DNA of 64,000 bases from Paraburkholderia sp. (GTDB lineage: Bacteria > Pseudomonadota > Gammaproteobacteria > Burkholderiales > Burkholderiaceae). The stretch is taken from the NCBI RefSeq assembly GCF_004298475.1, contig NZ_SCRP01000002.1:62001-126000 (forward strand), read 5' to 3'. Numbering within the stretch: the first letter of the stretch is position 1; each line of letters opens with the position of its first letter. A program made the position numbers and the translations under genes. The notes below the pieces were generated by a model. That model made no database searches. It was not told the origin of the DNA and saw only the letters and a program-made list of their open reading frames with translations. Positions 59,903 to 64,000 of this stretch are shown here, in pieces.

Positions 59903-60036
59903 GGTATTTCTGCTCACGCTGGAATTGCGCGAAGATGACTGCGAATGCCGATGCCGGTGGCCTGGCGCTGACGCGCAGTATGCGCCAGCCCCGCGGATCG
60001 CGGCATGCGGATCTGCCCGGAGCGCGGTCCGGCACG

Positions 60037-60068
60037 CAAAAAACCGGCGCCTGACGAAAGACGCCGGT
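60037..60068 (-). terminator. Terminator-like hairpin between lpxD and fabZ
   Basis: ACCGGCG (60043-60049) pairs with CGCCGGT (60062-60068) around a 12-nt loop; on the minus strand six T residues follow. The whole lpxD-fabZ gap is 238 bp and also has a short direct repeat TGTACCCCTG at about 60074-60097. Confidence 0.7.
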
Positions 60069-60140
60069 CGTGTTGTACCCCTGCTTGTACCCCTGGTTTT
60101 ACCCGTAAGGCACCGCGCCCGGGTTACCTGTCGTTACGCG

Positions 60141-61217
60141 TTACGCGTCGCCTTGCGGCTTCGCGGGAAGCGCTGCCTCGAGCGCCCGGATACGATTGCG
60201 CAACTTGTCGATGTTGCGCAGCAGCGCGGCGCTCTTGTTCCAGTCGGCGTTGTCGACCGCCGGGAAGGCGCTCGTGTACACACCGGCCTTCGTCAGCGAC
60301 TTCGAAACCCCCGATTTCGCCGTGACGACCACGTAGTCGGCGAGCGTCACGTGCCCGGCAATACCCACCGCGCCGCCAATCATGCAATGCCTGCCGATCG
60401 TCGTGCTGCCGGCAATGCCGACACAGCCTGCGATCACCGTATACGCGCCGATCTTGCAGTTATGGCCGATCTGCACGAGGTTATCGATCTTCACACATTC
60501 TTCGATAATCGTATCGGCCATTGCACCGCGATCGATCGTCGTATTGGCCCCGATCTCGACATCCGGGCCGATCGACACGCCGCCGACCTGCGGAATCTTG
60601 ACCCAGCTGCCCGTGCGCGCTTCGCCCTCGCCCGTGAAATCGGGCGCAAATCCGAAACCATCCGAGCCGATCACCGCGCCTGCGTGCACGATCGCGCGCT
60701 CGCCGATGCGGCAGCCGTGATAGATGGTGACGCCCGGGTAAAGATGCGAACCTGCGCCGATCCGCGTGCCGCGCCCGACGAACACGTTCGCGTCAAGACG
60801 CACATGCTCGCCGATTACGACGCCCGCCTCGACCGTCACGTTCGGGCCGATCACCGCACTCGCAGCGATCTGTGCCGAAGCGTCGACGCTGGCGCCCGGA
60901 TGAACGCCGGGTTGAACCTTCGGCGCGGCGAGGTCGATGAACGCCTGCGCGACGCGCGCGAAGTAAGCATACGGATTGGGTGTGACGATGAAGTTGCGGC
61001 CGTCGCGCGAAGCAAGCTTCTCGAGGTCGCCCGGGCTGATGAGCACTGCTCCCGCGCGCGTCGTCTCGACCTGCGCCAGATACTTCGGATTGGCGAGGAA
61101 TGCCAGCTGCTGCGGACCGGCCTGATCGAGCGGCGCGAGCGAGCCGACGCGTTGCGCGGCGTTGCCGACCACCTGGCCGCCGAAACGCCCGGTGAGTTCC
61201 TCAAGCGTAAAAGCCAT
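60141..61217 (-). CDS. lpxD: UDP-3-O-(3-hydroxyacyl)glucosamine N-acyltransferase
   Basis: A 358-residue trimeric beta-helix acyltransferase, the third step of lipid A synthesis. The N-terminal uridine-binding domain starts [20 protein letters not shown] and contains [20 protein letters not shown]. Hexapeptide repeats follow, with the catalytic His in [20 protein letters not shown]. The C-terminal helix ([20 protein letters not shown]) would contact acyl-ACP. It is preceded by skp and bamA on the same strand. Confidence 0.96.
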   Translation of the reverse strand: MAFTLEELTGRFGGQVVGNAAQRVGSLAPLDQAGPQQLAFLANPKYLAQVETTRAGAVLISPGDLEKLASRDGRNFIVTPNPYAYFARVAQAFIDLAAPKVQPGVHPGASVDASAQIAASAVIGPNVTVEAGVVIGEHVRLDANVFVGRGTRIGAGSHLYPGVTIYHGCRIGERAIVHAGAVIGSDGFGFAPDFTGEGEARTGSWVKIPQVGGVSIGPDVEIGANTTIDRGAMADTIIEECVKIDNLVQIGHNCKIGAYTVIAGCVGIAGSTTIGRHCMIGGAVGIAGHVTLADYVVVTAKSGVSKSLTKAGVYTSAFPAVDNADWNKSAALLRNIDKLRNRIRALEAALPAKPQGDA

Positions 61218-61234
61218 ACGTGTCCTGCTCCTGC

Positions 61235-61777
61235 TTAATTGCTGACCGACGAGCCGGCGAGCGCCTTGAGCACCTGGTCGGTGATATCGATACGCGGGCT
61301 CACGTAGACGGCTTCCTGCACGATCAGGTCGTAATGCTGCTGCTCGGCGATCTGCTTGATCACCTTGTTCGCCCGTTCCAGCACCGCGGCGAGTTCTTCG
61401 TTGCGACGCTGGTTCAGATCCTCGCGGAATTCGCGCTGCTTGCGCTGGAAGTCGCTGTCGAGCTGCGAAAGATCGCGCTGCTTCTGCGCGCGGTCAGTGG
61501 CCGACATCGAGACGCCGCTCTTGTCGAGCGACTCGGACACCGTCTTCAGACGCTGCGCCATGTCCTGCAAGTCCTTGTCGCGCTTGGCGAACTCGGCCTC
61601 CAGCTTGGTCTGCGCGGCCTTCGCCGGGACGGATTCGCGCAGGATGCGATCAGAGTTGACTGCTGCGATCTTCGCCTCCTGCGCGTGGGCTACGCCCGCG
61701 TCGAGAGCAAACATCGCCAGCGACAACGTCATGGCCCCGATCACCCGTCTTGAATACTTACCCGTTAGCAAAGTCAT
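61235..61777 (-). CDS. skp: Periplasmic chaperone Skp (OmpH)
   Basis: A 180-residue periplasmic chaperone for outer-membrane proteins. A signal peptide runs to about residue 33 ([16 protein letters not shown]). The mature protein starts [20 protein letters not shown] and then forms two long helices rich in Gln, Arg, Lys and Asp ([20 protein letters not shown]), the tentacles of the trimer. ATG at 61777 is chosen; an upstream ATG at 61807 is possible because GAGG lies directly against the chosen start. It sits between bamA and lpxD. Confidence 0.93.
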   Translation of the reverse strand: MTLLTGKYSRRVIGAMTLSLAMFALDAGVAHAQEAKIAAVNSDRILRESVPAKAAQTKLEAEFAKRDKDLQDMAQRLKTVSESLDKSGVSMSATDRAQKQRDLSQLDSDFQRKQREFREDLNQRRNEELAAVLERANKVIKQIAEQQHYDLIVQEAVYVSPRIDITDQVLKALAGSSVSN

Positions 61778-61864
61778 CCTCTCGTTTCTCTGGATTCCGA
61801 TTTCCATACTGCTCGCTACACAACCCGCTGTACGACTTCGCCGTACAGCGTATGGTTCACGCCG

Positions 61865-64000
61865 TCAGAATGCCGTTCCGATCTGGAACTGGAACTTCTG
61901 GTACTGGTCGCCCGTGTGTTTCTGGAGCGGGAAACCAAGGCTCAGCTTGAGCGGACCGATCGGCGAGATCCAGGCCAGGCCCGCACCGTAGGCGTAACGC
62001 AGGCCGTTCGCGCCGATACTGCTGCCTTCCGTGCCCCAGACGTTACCACCATCGATGAAGGTGAAGACGCGCAGTGTGCGATCGTAACCCGTGCCCGGCA
62101 GCGGGAACGTGAGTTCGATGTTGCCGACAACCATCTTCGAGCCGCCGATCGGGTCGTTCGTCGACTTGTCGCGCGGACCCAGCGAGCTCGGCTCATAGCC
62201 GCGCACCGAACCGATACCGCCGGCGTAGTAGTTCTTGAAGATCGGGAACGGTTTGCCGCCGAGGCCGTTGCCGTAGCCGCCCTGGATATTCAGGCCGAGC
62301 ACGAAGCCGCGCGCGAACGAGTAATAGTACTGTGCCTGGACGTCAGCCTTGTAGTACTCCGTCCCGCCCGCCGGCGTGCCGTATTCGGCATTCGCCTGCG
62401 TGAAATAGCCCTTGCTCGGTACGAGCGCGCTGTCACGCGAGTCGCGCGACCAGCCGATCGTCAGCGGCACGTTGTTCGACACGCGGCCGAAATGGTTCAC
62501 GTAATCGCGGTAGCTCTGCGGCGTGTTAGCGTCGACGTCGAGGCGGTCCTGCTCGAGGCCCAAGCCGAAAAACACCGTATCGACTTCCGAGAACGGAATG
62601 CCGAACTTCAGATCGCCGCCGACCGTGATGATGCGGAAGCTCGAATCGGTCGAGTAGTAGAGCGGCTGGTACGTGCGGTAGTAGACGTCCGTGATGCGCT
62701 TGATGCCGTCCACGGTGAAGTACGGGTCCACCTGCGTGACGGACAGCGTGCGGTACGTCTGCGCGGTGTTCACGTTCAACGAGAGCGACTTGCCCGAACC
62801 GAACACGTTGTCCTGCGACACGCCCGCCGAGAGCACCACCTTGTCCGTCGACGAGAAGCCCGCGCCCAGCGTAATCGCGCCGGTCGGCTTTTCCGTGACC
62901 TTGACGTTCACGTCCACCTGGTCGGCCGTGCCTTCCACGGGCACCGTCGTCACGTCGACGTCGGTGAAGTAGCCGAGACGATTGATGCGGTCTTTCGAAA
63001 GCGCAAGGCGGTTCGAGTCGAACCACGAGCTTTCGAGCTGGCGCATTTCGCGGCGCACGACTTCGTCGCGCGTACGCGTGTTGCCGATCACGTTGACGCG
63101 GCGCACATAGACGCGGCGGCTCGGATCGACCTGCAGCGTGAGTTCGACCGTATGGTGTTCCTGGTCGATCTTCGGCAGCGCATTGACCGTGGCGAACGCG
63201 TAGCCGTATTCACCGAGCTTGTCGACGATAGCCTTCGTCGTGCTCTTCAGTTTTTCGGCCGAGAACTTATCGCCCGGCCGGATCTTGATGAGCTTCTTCA
63301 GCTCGGCTTCGCGGTCGAGCAGATTGCCGGACAACTGGATGCCCGACACCGTGTACGGCTGGCCCTCGTGGATCCCGATCGTCAGGAACATTTCCTTCTT
63401 GTCGGGCGAGATCGACACCTGCGTCGAGTCGATATTGAACTCGAGATAACCGTGATCGAGGTAGTAAGAGCGCACGTTCTCGAGGTCGCCCGTGAGCTTT
63501 TCCTTCGAGTACAGGTCGTTCTTCGTGTACCAGGAGAACCAGTTCGGCGTGGAGAGCTGCATTTCGCCGAGCAGCGTGCCGCTGCTGAACGCCTTGTTGC
63601 CGATGAAGTTGATCTGGCGGATCTTCGCGTTCGGGCCTTCGTTCACCGAGAACAGCAGGCTGACGCGATTGCTGTCGATCGGCGTGACCGTCGTGACCAC
63701 CTGGGCGGCGTAGAAGCCGCGCGTGAGGTACTGGCGCTTGAGTTCCTGCTCGGCCTTGTCGACGAGCGACTTGTCGTAGTAGCGGCCCTGCGAGAGACCG
63801 ACCGCATGCAGCGCCTTCGTGAGGTTGTCCTTGTCGAACTCGTGGATGCCCGCGAAGTCGATCGTGCCGATCGCCGGACGCTCCTGAACCTGCACGACAA
63901 CGACGTTGCCTTCGGAGGCGATCTTCACGTCGTTGAAGAAGCCCGTCGCGTAAAGCGCGCGGATCGCCTCAGAAGCTTTGTCGTCGTTGAAAGTGTCGCC
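61865..64000 (-). CDS. bamA: Outer membrane protein assembly factor BamA, 5'-truncated by the window edge
   Basis: The minus-strand frame is open to the right edge, so the signal peptide and start of POTRA1 are missing. About 710 residues are visible. The POTRA repeats run to about residue 345 of the visible part (IGTIDFAGIHEFDKDNLTKA, KIRQINFIGNKAFSSGTLLG, VYVRRVNVIGNTRTRDEVVR). The 16-stranded barrel follows, with the RGY motif in AGGIGSVRGYEPSSLGPRDK, ending FQIGTAF with a terminal Phe. BamA inserts beta-barrel proteins in the outer membrane, and Skp, encoded downstream, delivers clients to it. Confidence 0.97.
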   Translation of the reverse strand, partial: GDTFNDDKASEAIRALYATGFFNDVKIASEGNVVVVQVQERPAIGTIDFAGIHEFDKDNLTKALHAVGLSQGRYYDKSLVDKAEQELKRQYLTRGFYAAQVVTTVTPIDSNRVSLLFSVNEGPNAKIRQINFIGNKAFSSGTLLGEMQLSTPNWFSWYTKNDLYSKEKLTGDLENVRSYYLDHGYLEFNIDSTQVSISPDKKEMFLTIGIHEGQPYTVSGIQLSGNLLDREAELKKLIKIRPGDKFSAEKLKSTTKAIVDKLGEYGYAFATVNALPKIDQEHHTVELTLQVDPSRRVYVRRVNVIGNTRTRDEVVRREMRQLESSWFDSNRLALSKDRINRLGYFTDVDVTTVPVEGTADQVDVNVKVTEKPTGAITLGAGFSSTDKVVLSAGVSQDNVFGSGKSLSLNVNTAQTYRTLSVTQVDPYFTVDGIKRITDVYYRTYQPLYYSTDSSFRIITVGGDLKFGIPFSEVDTVFFGLGLEQDRLDVDANTPQSYRDYVNHFGRVSNNVPLTIGWSRDSRDSALVPSKGYFTQANAEYGTPAGGTEYYKADVQAQYYYSFARGFVLGLNIQGGYGNGLGGKPFPIFKNYYAGGIGSVRGYEPSSLGPRDKSTNDPIGGSKMVVGNIELTFPLPGTGYDRTLRVFTFIDGGNVWGTEGSSIGANGLRYAYGAGLAWISPIGPLKLSLGFPLQKHTGDQYQKFQFQIGTAF

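Overview
The window is GC-rich chromosomal DNA from a member of the Burkholderiaceae, most likely Paraburkholderia, Caballeronia or Burkholderia. This rests on protein character and on familiar gene neighbourhoods: bamA-skp-lpxD-fabZ-lpxA-lpxB-rnhB, ppsA divergent from ppsR, guaB-membrane protein-guaA, rnfH-ratA divergent from smpB, a Tat-exported phosphocholine phospholipase C, and PuuD-type urate oxidation. No tRNA, rRNA, CRISPR array or complete insertion sequence was seen.

Layout. 1-8 kb: the 3' part of a chemoreceptor gene, a secreted phospholipase C, and a putrescine ABC transporter operon (potFGHI). 8.5-11 kb: a small Cys-rich DUF1289 protein, OmpW and a nitronate monooxygenase. The last two each have an FNR/ANR-type box upstream, and an aldehyde dehydrogenase remnant lies behind them. 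11-14.4 kb: the ABC-F ATPase YbiT, a beta-hydroxyacid dehydrogenase with a coupled small membrane ORF, and dodecin. 14.5-25.2 kb: a purine salvage and degradation block. It has a BMP-type nucleoside/purine ABC importer, then HIU hydrolase and PuuD on the plus strand facing ureidoglycolate lyase, allantoicase, OHCU decarboxylase and allantoinase on the minus strand. Together these give a full route from urate to glyoxylate and urea. 25.5-32.7 kb: ldcA-tadA-DUF1992, an aromatic amino acid permease with an aromatic aminotransferase, and a soluble PQQ glucose dehydrogenase.

32.8-43.7 kb is a compact genomic island inserted at the 3' end of guaA. It carries a hipBA toxin-antitoxin pair and a complete four-gene type II Wadjet (JetABCD) anti-plasmid system whose genes all overlap by 4 bp. 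A second imperfect copy of the guaA 3' end (coding TTEWE-stop, against TIEWE-stop in guaA) lies at the far end. Short ATACCGTCA-like repeats sit just inside both ends, as recombinase arm sites would. No integrase gene is present, so the element looks immobile or dependent on a recombinase supplied in trans.

43.7-64 kb is core genome: guaA, a small membrane protein and guaB (GMP synthesis); a DMT exporter; rnfH-ratA and smpB; an NfeD/stomatin pair; PEP synthase with its regulator PpsR; a SpoU-type RNA methyltransferase; and the outer-membrane biogenesis cluster rnhB, lpxB, lpxA, fabZ, lpxD, skp and bamA, the last cut by the window edge.

Many long open frames antisense to these genes are by-products of high GC and were left out. 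Starts were chosen from ribosome-binding sites, 4-bp overlaps and family lengths, and are noted where they matter.
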